Notes: generated from the letters alone by a model not told the origin. DNA of 64,000 nt from Branchipolynoe longqiensis (GCA_030323885.1 CM059196.1:39694535-39758534); one strand, 5' to 3'; positions 19,167-30,391 are shown, counted from the first letter of the stretch. Program-made: numbers and translations.

Positions 19167-19480
19167 ACCGGACGAGTTGGCCAATTCGATTAAGTGAGAT
19201 GGCCGTCTGCCCTTGAGGTCCTGGGTTAAATTCTGAACCAAGTCAAACCAATTTCCTACTAATTTGATCTGTCATTACCTAGTCTGGTGCTCGGCATTAC
19301 TAGGATAGGACAACGACTGGTTTGCTAAACCTCAGGATAATGTCATTGAGTGGGGTATCAGGGCATAGTGCTGGTGGCAAGGTTTTCCAGTGGCGCAGCA
19401 CTGTAAAGTCCCCAAAAGTGTGCACGGTGTCCATCCTTAAATGACCTCAGATGTTGCTAGGATCGAAAATCCTAACAAAC
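19167..19480 (+). mobile_element. SINE, plus strand
   Basis: Head ACCGGACGAGTTGGCCAATTC, full body and tail ending CCTAACAAACAAAC. It begins directly after a 22-bp sequence (19145-19166) that also occurs at 17210-17231. Confidence 0.75.
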
Positions 19481-19931
19481 AAACTCTCTAGGAAAGATAT
19501 TTAGTTCAAGCAGTCATACTACAGTTGGGTCTAACATGGCCGCAAAGTAGTCGCAAGCTGTAGTTTGACTGGGGCTTTAGTGACGGATGTTGGACATACA
19601 TTGAAGGCTCTTCACTTCTTACCTGATATGGAGTTCGTAGCACAAAGACCCATTCCGATGACTGTTAGATGGCCAAGACAATAATAAGCAAGTTGTACAC
19701 TGCAATATCTCACCTCTATATTAATCCTATTTGAAAACAGACTTGTTTTCTCAAACTGTCGGACTTCTAAAGAAGAATTGGGAAACCAGTGGTGTGCCCT
19801 ACTTGCTATGCATGGTTATAAGGCAGCAGAATTACCATAGCATGAGTTGTTAATTTAATTAAATATATTATCAACAAATGATATACATAACGCCAGATGG
19901 GATAAACAAATGAGGTGAGTGCCAATTTCCT
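19481..19931. other. Stretch without recognised genes
   Basis: Moderately AT-rich, no ORF with recognisable motifs. Its end carries GCCAATTTCCT (19921-19931), the left target duplication of the following LINE. Confidence 0.4.
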
Positions 19932-20293
19932 ACACTGACAGTCAATCACATTTTACTAAACTGTGTTGATGTTATGGCACTGAACCAACAGCATGCATGA
20001 CCTTTTTACTAAAGTAAAACAAGACATTTTAGCCTTTTTGAGGGCTGCTGGTCTGTACCACCTCATATATTTCATTAAAACAATTTTTATTAATTAATTC
20101 TTTCATCTATTTTATTTACTTATATGATTTAGCTTTTAAATATTCATGAGTGTCTATTGACACATAACTGATTGTATGCTTTTACATTATATGTAAAGGC
20201 GATGGTTGAATAAAAAACAAACAATTCTCACCGTGAATATGGCCTATGCTGCCGACACGGCGTAAAGAACCCACCAATCAATCAATCAATAAA
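19932..20293 (+). mobile_element. RNase H-type LINE, 5'-truncated 3' end with target duplication
   Basis: Contains the last ORF2 residues (MHDLFTKVKQ, AFLRAAGLYHLI) and the 3' UTR, ending GGCGTAAAGAACCCACC and an (AATC)n tail. It is flanked by an 11-bp direct repeat GCCAATTTCCT at 19921-19931 and 20294-20304. Homologous to the minus-strand copies at 22850 and 35490. A one-codon deletion distinguishes it from the 22.9-kb copy. Confidence 0.85.
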
Positions 20294-20304
20294 GCCAATT
20301 TCCT

Positions 20305-20500
20305 GTGTTGCAAGTCATGCAGATTCAAAACCCAGTGTCGAACCCAACTGAGTCAGAGTAATGCCTTAAATAGTATACTTGTTGTTAGCTAGCATGGCGC
20401 GTTGTTAGCTAGCATGGCGCTCTGCACTGTTAGGACACGGTAAGGAGCAGTGGACTGGGGAACACCAACAACCACCCAAACAACATTATAATCTGGGATA
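20305..20500. other. Short spacer
   Basis: Contains a duplicated GTTGTTAGCTAGCATGGCGC (about 20381-20420, two tandem copies). Nothing else seen. Confidence 0.5.
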
Positions 20501-20504
20501 ATTC

Positions 20505-20800
20505 GAGTTTTACATCCTGGCAACATGTAAGGTCATATCAGAACTGGTACCGACTTGTGACAATGCGCACTAATGGTGACTTTATAGTGCTTCCCCACTG
20601 GGAAATCCAAGCAGCCAGCACCTTGACCTGATATCCCACACAGTCACATTATCCTGACACTGTGCTAATCAGGCCTTCTATCCTATTATCAAACAAGTTT
20701 CAAATTTGTATGTCATTGGTTTGACTCAACCAGGAACTGAACTCGCGATCTATCGCATGAGAGGCCTGTGCTCCATTGCATAGCCAGGTTGGAGAGCTTA
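20505..20800 (-). mobile_element. SINE, minus strand, diverged head
   Basis: Tail side TTTTACATCCTGGCAACATG, body GACTTTATAGTGCTTCCCC, then a diverged head with AACTGAACTCGCGATC. Older than most copies judging by changes in the B box. Confidence 0.7.
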
Positions 20801-21985
20801 CCTCGTTTGAGCTACGGTGGTTAAAGTACCTAATTCGAGCCCCGGTTCAATTCAGAAGGTCGAATTTCATATAAGATTAATGTGCAGGTTCACAAATATG
20901 GTTGTGGAACACTGAGGTTTGGGTTGTTTTCATATTAGAATACATCGCTAGAAAGCAAAAAATTATATCTAATTTCCTGAATATTCATAGGACATTTAGT
21001 TGGGACCGGATCGAGTAGCACTCGGGACAGTAAAAGGTACATGAGCCCCCATCCCTGCCCCACACCCCTACACCCCCCCCCCATCCCCACCCCCACCCCC
21101 GCAGCCCTACCCGGCATCCATCACGGGGTGGGTAACCCATCTGTACAGGACTTGCAAGTAAAACTATAGGTCTGCGTGAGATTTTAGTCTGGTCCCCGGG
21201 CCATCCTCGCAGAGAATCAGGTAATATGGAATTTCCACCACTAACCCGCCCTCTGATGGCAATGGCAGGAAGTAACTAACGAGCATTGTAGTTTACCTGA
21301 TAAATACTAGCTAACACTGCACATTTACTTTGTACTGTATGGAACATTGTTAGTGAGTTTCTACCGTAAAATATATTATTAGGTTGATCATTATAATCCA
21401 TGTTTATGTCAAATTGCTGGACTTCGGCAATGTTTCTGCTAAATTGAGTTAAAAGTCCTTCTCTGCAGCAATAAGTGCGTAGTATGTGCACTGCTATCTA
21501 AGTTGGATATGCATGATCCAATCTTATATACTATATTCTTATCATCTATTAATATACAATGTATTCAGGTCATTCAATAGATATTTGATACAAACTTAAT
21601 ATATATTTTTTAAGTTGACCCGCAAAATAATTCCTCTTACAGAAGGGGAACTTTTAGGGGAAGCAAATAAACCATTCCTGGTAACCAAACCATGTCACTC
21701 CCCATACCCCCCCCCCTCCCATTATCGCTCAGTGTGCTTTCCCCTGGCGTTTGCGCAGATGACAGCACTAGCTGCTGTCAACAGTGTACAAAGGAGTCAC
21801 TTCAGTGCTGGACTTGTGGATCTCTGGTAGTTCTGTAGTATGAGCAGTAAATTTGTCTTCTAGTTTTGATGGTGTGACACTTTTCTTCTTTTGGGGGGGG
21901 GGGGGGGGGGTTGTAAAATCGATCTATACAGCGAATAAAACCTAGTCTCAGCTCCATGGCCATAATATATGTTGGCATTTCAAAA
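20801..21985. other. Long stretch without recognised genes
   Basis: Features seen: C-rich tracts at 21050-21110 and 21706-21720, and a run of about 18 G at 21893-21910. ORFs here are short, without motifs. Confidence 0.4.
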
Positions 21986-21989
21986 GTTA

Positions 21990-22330
21990 ATGCAAAAAAA
22001 ATGTTTAGGGTACCTTCAAGTTTGGTTTAATGGGGTTATACTGTAGTTGGCCCTTCCTCACCCCTTCTCAGCTTTCCCACCACCACCCACCACCACCCAC
22101 CCCCAGCCATCTTCCCTGAGCTAACACAAGCCGGACTCTGTAGAATGTCTACTGCTCGGTGTACACAGAAGGCAAGTCTGTGCGCACCAGTCTGCGTGTG
22201 TCTGTGTGTGTGTGTGCAAGGCAAGCAGTGCCATTGTGCCACTGTGAGTTGCGCAGTGGAGATGCACAATGCTCCGTGCAATTTACCGCCGACCAGGGTG
22301 TATTGACGTAGGTGTAGGATTGACGGTGCA
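21990..22330 (+). repeat. Duplicated segment D, copy 1, with micro-inversion
   Basis: Matches 25050-25320 from GCAAAAAAAATG to CCATTGTGCCACTGTG. From 22247 to about 22317 it matches 25313-25382 in reverse orientation. Contains (GT)n at 22190-22215. Confidence 0.75.
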
Positions 22331-22505
22331 AAGTGAAGGTTGCTCAGCGCTTCTGCACTGCAGGATTCACTGTGTGTGTAGCTATCTTATGAGTGTATGG
22401 CTGTGTCTGTGAGTGTGTGTGCCTTGTAATTGTGAGAGTGAGTGAGAGTGAGTCAATGAGCGCATCGGTGTGAGTGCATAAGGGTGTGAGTCCATGAGTG
22501 TGTTT
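22331..22505. repeat. GTGA/GAGT-rich low-complexity stretch
   Basis: Degenerate GTGAGAGTGAGTG repeats resembling those at 23900-24090 and 23590-23640. Coding potential of overlapping frames (LTHSLTH-type) is a repeat artefact. Confidence 0.7.
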
Positions 22506-22507
22506 GT

Positions 22508-22836
22508 TTGTTTGTTGTTTTATGTCCTAGTAACATCTAAGGTCATATCAGGACGGGTGCCGACTTGTGACAGTGCACACTCATGGCGACTTTGTAGTGC
22601 TGCCTCACTGGGAAACCAGGCCGCCGGCACCATGACCTGGTATCCCACTCAGTCACATTATCCTGACACTGAGCACACCAGTCCTGTCCTAATAATGCCG
22701 AGTGCCTGGCTAGGAAGTGACAAGCACCAATTTTCAAGTCATTGGTTTGACTCGACCAAGGTTCGAACCCACGACCCCACGATCTACTAGCACGGGAGAC
22801 GGACGCTCCAACTCATTTGGCCATCCCGTCTGGTCT
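22508..22836 (-). mobile_element. SINE, minus strand, full length
   Basis: Well-preserved copy from tail (GTTTTATGTCCTAGTAACATC) to head (GGCCATCCCGTCTGGT), B box GGTTCGAACCC at about 22760. It abuts the 3' UTR of the next LINE and appears to have cut it. Confidence 0.85.
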
Positions 22837-22849
22837 CTTAAATGAAAGA

Positions 22850-23565
22850 ATTAATTGATAAAAATTGTTTTAATGAATTATATGAGGCGGTACAGACCAG
22901 CTGCCCTCAAAAAGGCCAAAATGTCTTCTTGTTTTACTTTAGTAAAAAGGTCATGCATACTGTCTGCAGTGTAGAATTGTTGGCGCAGGGCCACATAGTC
23001 AACACAACTGAGTAAAATGTGTTTGAGCGTCAGCGGGGACTGACACCCAATACATTCAGGGGGAGGTTCCCCCTTGAGCAGAAAAGCATGTGTAAGCCAC
23101 GAGTGGCCAATACGGCAGCGGCTAAGGACCACTTGGTCCCGCCGACCTCGCACATGAGTCTGTGGTGGGTTTCCCCACAGATGGTTCAATTTCTTCAAGT
23201 TTATTAATATTTTCATCCCACTCATGTTGCCATTTGGATTTTATGTGGGTAGCTATTAGTGGTTTCAGATCAGAGTGAGGGATCAGACACGGTTCAAGAT
23301 CACAGTTGAGGGCCTTCTTCGCAGCCCGATCAGCTCGTTCGTTTCCTTGTATGCCGACATGGCCAGGAACCCAGCACAGGTGGATGTCATACCCATCCGT
23401 TGCCAGTTGGTTCATTTTATAGATGACCATTGCTAGAATAGGGTGATTTGTTTTCAGTCCAGCAACAGCCAGGAGGCAGGAGAACGAAACACTGTATACA
23501 ACATAGTTAGTGTGGTTGGATACCTGGATACACTCCAAAGCGAGAAGGAGTGCTTGGGCTTCCGC
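22850..23565 (-). pseudogene. RNase H-type LINE ORF2 C-terminus, copy 2
   Basis: The minus strand reads the C-terminal RNase H domain. SVSFSCLLAVAGL has Val where the 36-kb copy has the catalytic Asp (SDSFSC); ELATDGYDIHLCWVPGHVGIQGNERAD-type residues, with the final His/Asp, follow (23400-23320). After a frameshift near 23150 comes RCRIGHSWLTHAFLLKG and a CCHC-type end PECIGCQSPLTLKHILLSC, then FLRAAGLYRLI and stop. RNase H removes template RNA after target-primed synthesis. The N-terminal RT is absent, so this is a truncated and inactivated copy. Confidence 0.85.
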
Positions 23566-23624
23566 AGTGAGTGTGAGGGTGAGAGCATGTGTGTATGTGG
23601 TTGCATGTGAGTGAGTGAGTGTGT

Positions 23625-23870
23625 TTCCTTCACTGTGTCTCCACTGCGCAACTCAACTGTGCAATGGACACACCACAATGGACACATCACTTCCGGTTGT
23701 TTCCTTGCGCAGGCATGAGCGTGCGCCGTAGACGTGCGCAGTGGGCGTCAGTAGAACACACGCGATGGCGGTGCTCGGTAGCCTACACAACCGTCCTGAA
23801 CGTGCGCAGTCGGAGTGCAGACTGCGTATGTGCTGAGAACACTTCCTGGGCTGAATCTGACTAGGATTGA
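23625..23870 (+). repeat. Duplicated segment D2, copy 1
   Basis: Matches 25370-25505 (TCCACTGCGCAACTCAACTG, CACTTCCGGTTGTTTCC, GTGCGCCGTAGACGTGCGC). It carries an extra CACACCACAATGGA duplication near 23670. Confidence 0.75.
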
Positions 23871-23899
23871 CGGTGCAAAGATTCACTGTGTGTGTATCT

Positions 23900-24090
23900 T
23901 ATGAGTGTATGGCTGTGTCTGTGTGAGTGTGCGTGCCTTGTAATTGTGAGTGTGAGTGAGTGAGTGAGTGAGTGAGTGAGAGTGAGTGAATGAGCGCATC
24001 GGTGTGAGTACATAAGGGTGTGAGTCCATGAGTGTGAGGGTGAGAACATGTGTGTATGTGGTTGCATCTGAGTGAGTGACTGTTTCCTTC
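23900..24090. repeat. (GTGA)n microsatellite and related low-complexity DNA
   Basis: Core (GTGA)n at 23947-23990 with flanking degenerate repeats. Continues the theme of 22331-22505. Confidence 0.85.
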
Positions 24091-24129
24091 AGGTGTGTCA
24101 GCAACTTCCCAAACACTAAGGGAATTTTC

Positions 24130-24350
24130 ATCACGTGTGAGCACGTTCAATAAAATTAAGAAGTTTACTTTGTTACATTGTTTGCTGTTCCATAGAATTA
24201 AGACGGTTTCTTGTCTTGGGATATTTATTTCTGTTAAAGACAATTAAGACGTTTTAGTGGATTTTGGTCTGTTCCATCCAATTAAGATGTTTTATTGAGT
24301 TCCTTTTTGTTAATGTTGTATCAAATTAAGATGTCTTCTTTGTTACTACT
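24130..24350. repeat. Degenerate 42-46 bp tandem repeat around AATTAAGAYGTTT
   Basis: AATTAAGA followed by AGTTT, CGGTTT, CGTTTT, TGTTTT and TGTCTT recurs five times at roughly even spacing. Non-coding. Confidence 0.5.
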
Positions 24351-24720
24351 CTATTTTTAGGCTTACATTTTTACTAACTCAGTAATATCAAGGAGGGGGG
24401 AAAAATAGCGTTAACCCTTGACGACATAAGCTATTATGACAAAAAATATGATAGGTAATGATTTAGGACACTTCACTTCTAAATAGAGGGTGTGTTGTTC
24501 ACACAAAAATGCTAGGAGGAGGGAGGGAGGGGGGGGGTGTTTGTCAAGTAGATGGAATATGGCATGGGGCCATATGTACTTATTATGCAGCATTTGGAGC
24601 CTAATCGTTTTTTAACGGGATTAGCAGGGTGGTGTCCCTAGGCGTCACACGTGCGAGCTGCCACTATCTACAAATCTGTACGGTTATCCCCTAATTGGAC
24701 ATTTAAATGTCTTTTTTCAG

Positions 24721-25053
24721 AGCACCACACCTACACCAAAGTGACTTTCCTCCCAGCAGCTGGAATTGCTAACCAAAATAGCAAAAACTGTGGAAAAAGA
24801 CACCCAACTGCTGGCGCAGATGGTGGAATCAAATGCTCGCATGGTGGATGCTACAACCAAATATCTAGAGTGCGCTGAAAAGAGAGATGAAACAAAAGTC
24901 ACCATACAAAAGGAATTCTGAGAAATTTTTCGTGATATGTCAAAGTAGGCATCAAAAGTGTGACAGAAAAATGTACTTAGGTTCAGTGATTTATTTATTG
25001 GTAAATTGGGTCCCGTTTCCTGTAAAATGGGGCCAATGTATTTTTCCGTATGT
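24721..25053 (+). repeat. Duplicated segment E, copy 1, with coding-like exon
   Basis: Near-identical to 25523-25855 (802 bp downstream). Begins after a TTTTTTCAG. An open frame at 24760-24921 encodes 53 residues with a coiled-coil look (LELLTKIAKTVEKDTQLLAQ...CAEKRDETKVTIQKEF, stop). An in-frame TGA at 24742 means the exon, if real, begins after the second acceptor-like CCTCCCAG at 24757. It could be the C-terminal helix of a Myb/SANT-like transposon protein; this is a guess. Confidence 0.55.
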
Positions 25054-25505
25054 TAATGCAAAAAAATGTCTAGGGTCCCTTCAAGTTTGGTTTAATGGGG
25101 TTATACTGTAGTTGGCCCTTCCTCACCCCTTCTCAGCTTTCCCACCCCCACCCACCCCCAGCCATCTTCCCCGAGCTAACACAAGCCGGACTCTGTAGAA
25201 TGTCTACTGCTCGGTGTACGCAGAACGCAAGTCTGTGCGCACCAGTCTGCGTGTGTCTGTGTGTGTGTGTGTGTGCGCAAGGCAAGCAGTGCCATTGTGC
25301 CACTGTGGACACTACACATACGTCAATACACCCTGGTCGGCGGAAAATTGCAGGGAGCATTGCGCATCTCCACTGCGCAACTCAACTGTGCAATGGACAC
25401 ACCACTTCCGGTTGTTTCCTCGCGCAGGCGTGAGCGTGCGCCGTAGACGTGCGCAGTGGGCGTCAGTAGAACACACGCGATGGCGGTGCGCGGTAGCCTA
25501 CACAA
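25053..25505 (+). repeat. Duplicated segments D and D2, copy 2
   Basis: Continuous version of the sequence found split at 21990-22330 and 23625-23870. Contains (GT)n at 25250-25275. Being uninterrupted, it is the better model of the ancestral order. Confidence 0.75.
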
Positions 25506-25522
25506 CCGTATCTTCTTTTCAG

Positions 25523-25855
25523 ACCACCACACCTGCACCAAAATGACGTTCCTCCCAGCAGCTGGAATTGCTAACCAAAATAGCAAAGACTGTGGAAAAA
25601 GACACCCAACTGCTGGCGCAGATGGTGGAATCAAATGCTCGCATGGTGGATGCTACAACCAAATATCTAGAGTGCGCTGAAAAGAGAGATGAAACAAAAG
25701 TCACCATACAAAAGGAATTCTGAGAAATCTTTCGTGATATGTCAAAGTAGGCATCAAAAGTGTGACAGAAAAATGTACTTAGGTTCAGTGATTTATTTAT
25801 TGGTAAATTGGGTCCCGTTTCCTGTAAAAGGGGGCCAATGTATTTTTCCGTATGT
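25523..25855 (+). repeat. Duplicated segment E, copy 2, with coding-like exon
   Basis: Same 53-codon frame at 25562-25723. Only a handful of substitutions separate the two copies, so the duplication is recent. Confidence 0.6.
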
Positions 25856-26039
25856 AACGGTACAAAACATTTATCGAAAGAGTACAGGAGTTATGTTTTT
25901 TATAGAATGGGTATTCTTACAATTTGCAGGGATAGCTATGGACAAACTAAGGCCTAGCCTGAAATAGTACAAGAAAGATTACAAGCACATAATTTCGGAC
26001 TGACAACGAAGGAGGTCGGGCATTCGGGCCCAGACCCAT

Positions 26040-26330
26040 CAGACATGTTTTTGCATGCTATGATGTTTTAGACGAGATTTTCGCTTTTATTGTCGAAATT
26101 CCAAACTTATTCCACTTAATTAAATGGGAGGAGATCTACTTGTTCATATCCATCATATTGCTAAACTTATATTGTTAGTTAGGATAAGAATAAAGCTGTG
26201 AGCTCCTAAGAAGTAATTGGAACGTTCCTTGCATTCTTTACTATTCTCCAGTCTTATATTATTAACCGCTATGGTCAACTTGATATTGGTATTCGATTGT
26301 TCTATAAACGTATTTAATTAAGGGCCTTCA
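26040..26330 (+). repeat. Gag-end repeat, copy 2
   Basis: Starts with the end of a gag-like frame (FYCRNSKL, as at 36600) and then TGGGAGGAGAT, AGCTGTGAGCTCCTAAG, GGAACGTTCCTTGCATTC, ACCGCTATGG, TTAAGGGCCTT. A minus-strand YR remnant abuts its right side, so gag-end and YR point toward each other. Confidence 0.65.
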
Positions 26331-26720
26331 GCTCCACGGACTGTATGGAGTCAAACTTCCCACCTCCTAAGTCTCATATGTTTAAATGGCTATTGTCTGG
26401 CCAACGTTTGAACAGATCGACCACACATGAGACATTCCAGAATTTTGAGTATTTGGCCTTAGGCGGGTTGCGTTCATACACTGAACGCAAAAACCAATGT
26501 ACCCCGTAATGTTTGCCTATCGGATCTCCTCATATCCTTGGTAATACCAATGATAATGCACACCATGCCATGTTAATGGCTCCAAATCCCAGACCTTCAT
26601 CCTCTAGCGATCCGAGAAATCTTAATATTTGTGCTAACGATGGTGTCATACAGTCAATTTTAGATAAGCAAAACAATTGCCATTTCCTTAAGTAATGAGC
26701 ATATAACGTAACTGTGTCTT
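26330..26720 (-). pseudogene. DIRS-type tyrosine recombinase, N-terminal fragment
   Basis: Minus-strand translation gives YLRKWQLFCL, AQILRFLGSLEDEGLGFG, AWCALSLVLPRI, a stop, then HWFLRSVYERNPPKAKYSKF. It is collinear with 10460-10140 of the other minus-strand recombinase. The catalytic arginine region is missing. One in-frame stop after PRI. Confidence 0.75.
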
Positions 26721-26829
26721 TCCTCCAAGCTGAGGAAGTTAACCTATCCGACGTTATATTGTTCTAAATGTTTCATCAGAAGCGGAATACCACCAAGGGA
26801 GTCAAACTGACGTTTCCCCCTAGTTCTAG

Positions 26830-27640
26830 CGGTCCACTGTATCGGAGATTGTTCTCCGCTGCACCGAATGTCACATACTCCTTCGCCCATAACTTCGCTG
26901 CTGCGAGCCATGGTAGTGGATTTGTTCATACCAAATCCGCTCCGCTGTTTCCGATACCAGAAATTCGGTAACGAAATGACATGTTTCCGGTGCGGTCAGA
27001 AGGATCACCATGGCACTGAGTACCATGACCAGGCAAAATGTGTCAAATGCCTGGGTGACCATATGGTACCGTAAAAACAATTCAACACGTAAAAACAGAG
27101 AATGGGCTGAGCTATCCGGCAGCTCGGAGGACGGTTGAAGGTAATACACCTTCACCAACCACCAGGAACTATGGCACGATAGTCAAGCCTTCAAACAGGT
27201 CAGTCAACTGCCAGACCGAGTTAATGTGATTGACTGGGGAGAAGCCCAAGGCTGTCCCCCAGTCCATCACTCTATCTATGACTGAGCCGACATAGAAAAC
27301 AACGTCGATGCAAATGCCAGGGATTCCGAATCAGAGTTCGAGTCCACGTAAAGAAACTATAAATCAATCATCAATCAATCAGAGTCCTATTAAAAAGACT
27401 CCGGTTTTAAAACGAAAAACGAAAGTTGTTTCGGACAGAGTCCCAAAAGGGTCTCTGTCCCTAACAAAAAACAGATTGGAGGCGCAGGAAGAAGTAGAGA
27501 TGGCTGAGGCCTCGACTAGTCGGGATCGCATTCTCTCCCCCCCCCCCCCCCAAACCTAATGGGAGGGGGAGAACACCTGTCACTGCCCCAAAATGACAGT
27601 GACAGGTGGTTCTCTAATTCAGTGGAATTGTAGAGTATGC
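26830..27640 (+). pseudogene. LINE remnant: ORF1 zinc knuckles and start of ORF2
   Basis: A frame at 26950-27075 holds two knuckles, CFRCGQKDHHGTEY (last Cys replaced by Tyr) and CVKCLGDHMV, typical of CR1/jockey-like ORF1 proteins. After a frame change, a Ser/Lys-rich tail (27308-27559) ends in a C-run. At about 27615-27640 the phrase LIQWNCR resembles the opening of an APE endonuclease ORF2, and the similarity stops there. Frameshifts and stops throughout. Confidence 0.45.
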
Positions 27641-27964
27641 TACCCTTGAAAACCTCCCCAGTCAAACTAAATAAATACAACAATAATTCACAAATTAGGT
27701 TAAATGACCACCCTCGGGGACTGGCACTTGGCAATGTGCATGGTCTGTCTGTATCACAAAATTCTGGGTGTGACACCGACACCGGTACCGGACCCGCTGC
27801 TGTCACTGGCAGCTGCCGCACCATACGCCGTAACTAACTTACAACTTACTACAAAAACAAAACACTAAATTTAAATAAACCACTGTGTTCAGACATTTAT
27901 GAAAATATAAAAACCAGAACTTTAAACCAATACAGTCTAAATGGACGAAAGTTGGGTAGTGCTT
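27641..27964. other. Stretch without recognised genes
   Basis: A short frame at 27637-27837 is rich in Thr/Gly/Asp and has no motif. Nothing supported. Confidence 0.35.
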
Positions 27965-28140
27965 CCTCTCCCTGAGCTATAATTAGAAGGGGAGCAGCTC
28001 AGGCACGCCTTGCTGCGAACCTTCCTGTACAAGATATAAAACAGGTTGGCTCCTGGTCTAGTAACGCCATTAATCTGTATTTACGTGAAGCGCCTATCAC
28101 CGAGGCCCCATCAGCAGTTGCCTCTTTGTTGGGTTAAGTG
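27965..28140 (+). pseudogene. DIRS-like tyrosine recombinase, C-terminal end
   Basis: Reads RRGAAQARLAANLPVQDI, then GSWSSNAINLYLREAP with the nucleophile Tyr, then APSAVASLLG and stop. It is related to the end of the 53.3-54.4 kb recombinase. The His before RRG is lost (AIIRRG). Confidence 0.7.
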
Positions 28141-28730
28141 CAGAGGTTGATGTTATTATCTGATTGTTATGATTCTCACCATGTGACTTATCTCACTCCA
28201 GACACTCACGCAACGGGATTAGGACTAACATGCACCCACATTACTGACAACACTCGGAAGCCAGACTTCCATTCCGCAAGGTGCCAGACGCCTGCTGTTA
28301 CTCGAGGTATAAATCTTCGGCGGGAGGTATTATTTGTCCTAATATTTCTATCATTAATGTATTCATTATTCTATCGTTATTGTATAAATTATTAACCAAT
28401 CTGCTATCGGTTATGTTAAGTTGCAGAACTCTAGGGCTACTGTGGCGCCGCCACCGTCTTGGTAAAGGTGGGCCAACGAAGCCCTGCTCACTATGCTTCA
28501 ACTGTCACGTTCGATAGTCCTGTCAATCCCGAAGCCGTGCTGCTCCCAGTGTGGGCTTGACCCCCGACCGTCAGGTGACGGTACATGCAGGGTTCACTCA
28601 ATAATTACCAGATTGACGACGAGAAAAATGGCTCGACCTTGAAAGCAGTCAGCTGTGCTGCACAGACTATGGTACCGTAAATTCGGCCAATGATATAATA
28701 ATTATGGCGAACACTGAACTGGCTTTGCTT
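28141..28730. other. Stretch without recognised genes
   Basis: No recognised domain; AT-rich centre at 28330-28410. Probably remnant non-coding sequence next to the YR fragment. Confidence 0.35.
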
Positions 28731-28735
28731 GCTTG

Positions 28736-28950
28736 TTTGTTTACGTCCTAGCAACATCTAAGGTCATATCAGGACGGGTACCGACTTGTGACAGTGCGCA
28801 CTCATGGCGACTTTATAGTGCTGCCCCACCAGGCCACCAACACCATAAACTGATATCCCACTCAGACACTGAACCAACCAGTCCTTGCCATATCCTAATA
28901 ATGCCGAGCGCCAGGCTAGGAAGCGACAAGTATCAATTTCTAAGTCATTG
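28736..28950 (-). mobile_element. SINE, minus strand, head missing
   Basis: From TTTACGTCCTAGCAACATC to AGTATCAATTTCTAAGTCATTG, then unrelated sequence. The tRNA head is absent and a short internal deletion lies near 28830. Confidence 0.8.
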
Positions 28951-29205
28951 TGTACAAATATACGGATTTTCGGTTTAGAATTATATATTGGCAGAGAGCA
29001 TTATTATTCTTGGGCGACGGAGTGGGGACAATGTTATGTAAACTAAAAGTAATAATATCCCACTCCCATTATGACATGATGTAAGCTATGTGAAATATAT
29101 GTTCATACATGATGCCTAAGATTAATGGAGAGATGTTCCTATATAAGAGACAGTTCATGATTGTTGAAATGTTTCTCTATGCATCCATAAAAGAGTGCTC
29201 GACCT

Positions 29206-29646
29206 ATGAGAGCGTATGGCCCATACGCTACTCATACGCCGGCATACGCTCCTCATACGCCGGCATACGCTCCTCGTACGCCGGCATAGGTTTTTCATAC
29301 GCTCACCTTGTGTCACCGGCGTATCTCTAGCGTATGTAGCGTACGCATAACCTACGAGTTACATATGGGAGCGTACTCCTAGCGTATGCACAGCGTATGC
29401 ACGCTACTCATACGCGCATACGCTATGCGTACGCTACTCGTACGCTCCACATGCCAATCAAAACTGTCAAAAAATGTCACAGCACGCTCCCACACACTCC
29501 TCATACGCTCCCCGTACGCTCCTCATAGGTTCCACATACGCTCAAAACCAGCCAAAAGGTCACCAAATGTCATCATAGGCCGGCACGCGCAGGACCTACG
29601 TAGGTTTTCAATACGCTCCCGCCATACGCCGTAATGTGGCAGGGCC
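29206..29646. mobile_element. MITE with CATACGC subterminal repeats, right end
   Basis: Dozens of CATACGC/GCGTATG motifs in both orientations, including three tandem CATACGCCGGCATACGCTCC-like units at 29235-29290. Right end GCCGTAATGTGGCAGGGCC then TTAA. Sister of 1-430. The left end is not defined. Confidence 0.55.
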
Positions 29647-29699
29647 TTAAGCAGGAGAAATTTCAATTGTGGACTATTGGTCTTCATCATGCCACTGCT

Positions 29700-29850
29700 C
29701 CCTGCCCTATCCTAATAATGCCGAGCGCCTGGCTAGGAAGCGACATGTATCAATTTTTAAGTCATTGGTTTGACTCGACCAGGGTTCGAACCCATGATCT
29801 ACCAAGCACGGGAGACGGACGCTCTAACTCATTCGGCCATCCCGTCTGGT
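29700..29850 (-). mobile_element. SINE head fragment, minus strand
   Basis: Contains TCCTAATAATGCCGAGCGCC through GGTTCGAACCC to the head end CCCGTCTGGT. Only the tRNA head and first body part are present. Confidence 0.8.
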
Positions 29851-29894
29851 TTGATGAACTAAAGATGTATTATTATTACTTTTGAAATTGACAC

Positions 29895-30391
29895 AGGTGG
29901 AGGCAGAAGTTACGCAGGTTGGAACCGGCAACATTCGTATTAATAATATCGTTCAACAAAATATTGTTAGGAAATATTGTTGAAGATTTACATGTTGATG
30001 TTTCTGATACGACTGTTATCACTTTACCAGAATTTAATGATGTTGATGTCATGTCATTATTTGATGAAATGAACACTGAGGGTTTCAGGTAATAGTAATT
30101 GTACAACAATCAATACCGAGCCGACACGCTGGGTTAACCCAGACGATCCTAATGAGCGACTACATGTAAAATCTTTGAAGGTGGCATATATTTTCGAGTG
30201 AAATTCCGAGACAAACCCAGCGAATCAGCCGTGGTATTTGATATAACCAGCACCTCAGAGGAGACGCCGACGCCGACGCCGACGCCGACTGGTATTATTA
30301 TCTCCTAAAAGGAGTTAGTTTTGGTTTTGAAGTGATGAACCACAATTGTAAGGCAGAATATTCGGCCAAAATGAAAAGGATAAATAGTATA
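29895..30391 (+). pseudogene. Ngaro-like copy 3, RT N-terminal region
   Basis: Frameshifted pieces of the RT N-terminal extension: an acidic piece (DVSDTTVITLPEFNDVDVMS), then YYYLLKGVSFGFEVMNHNC, which lines up with WVYILWGVVFGFHVTNIDC of the intact element at about 13520-13560. A (GCCGAC)n expansion lies at 30264-30290. A MITE interrupts the frame at 30391 and it resumes at 30951. Confidence 0.7.

Noticed and set aside
23861..24243. His/Thr/Ser-rich minus-strand proteins (LTHSLTH)
   Set aside because: Product of the (GTGA)n microsatellite; open in several frames.
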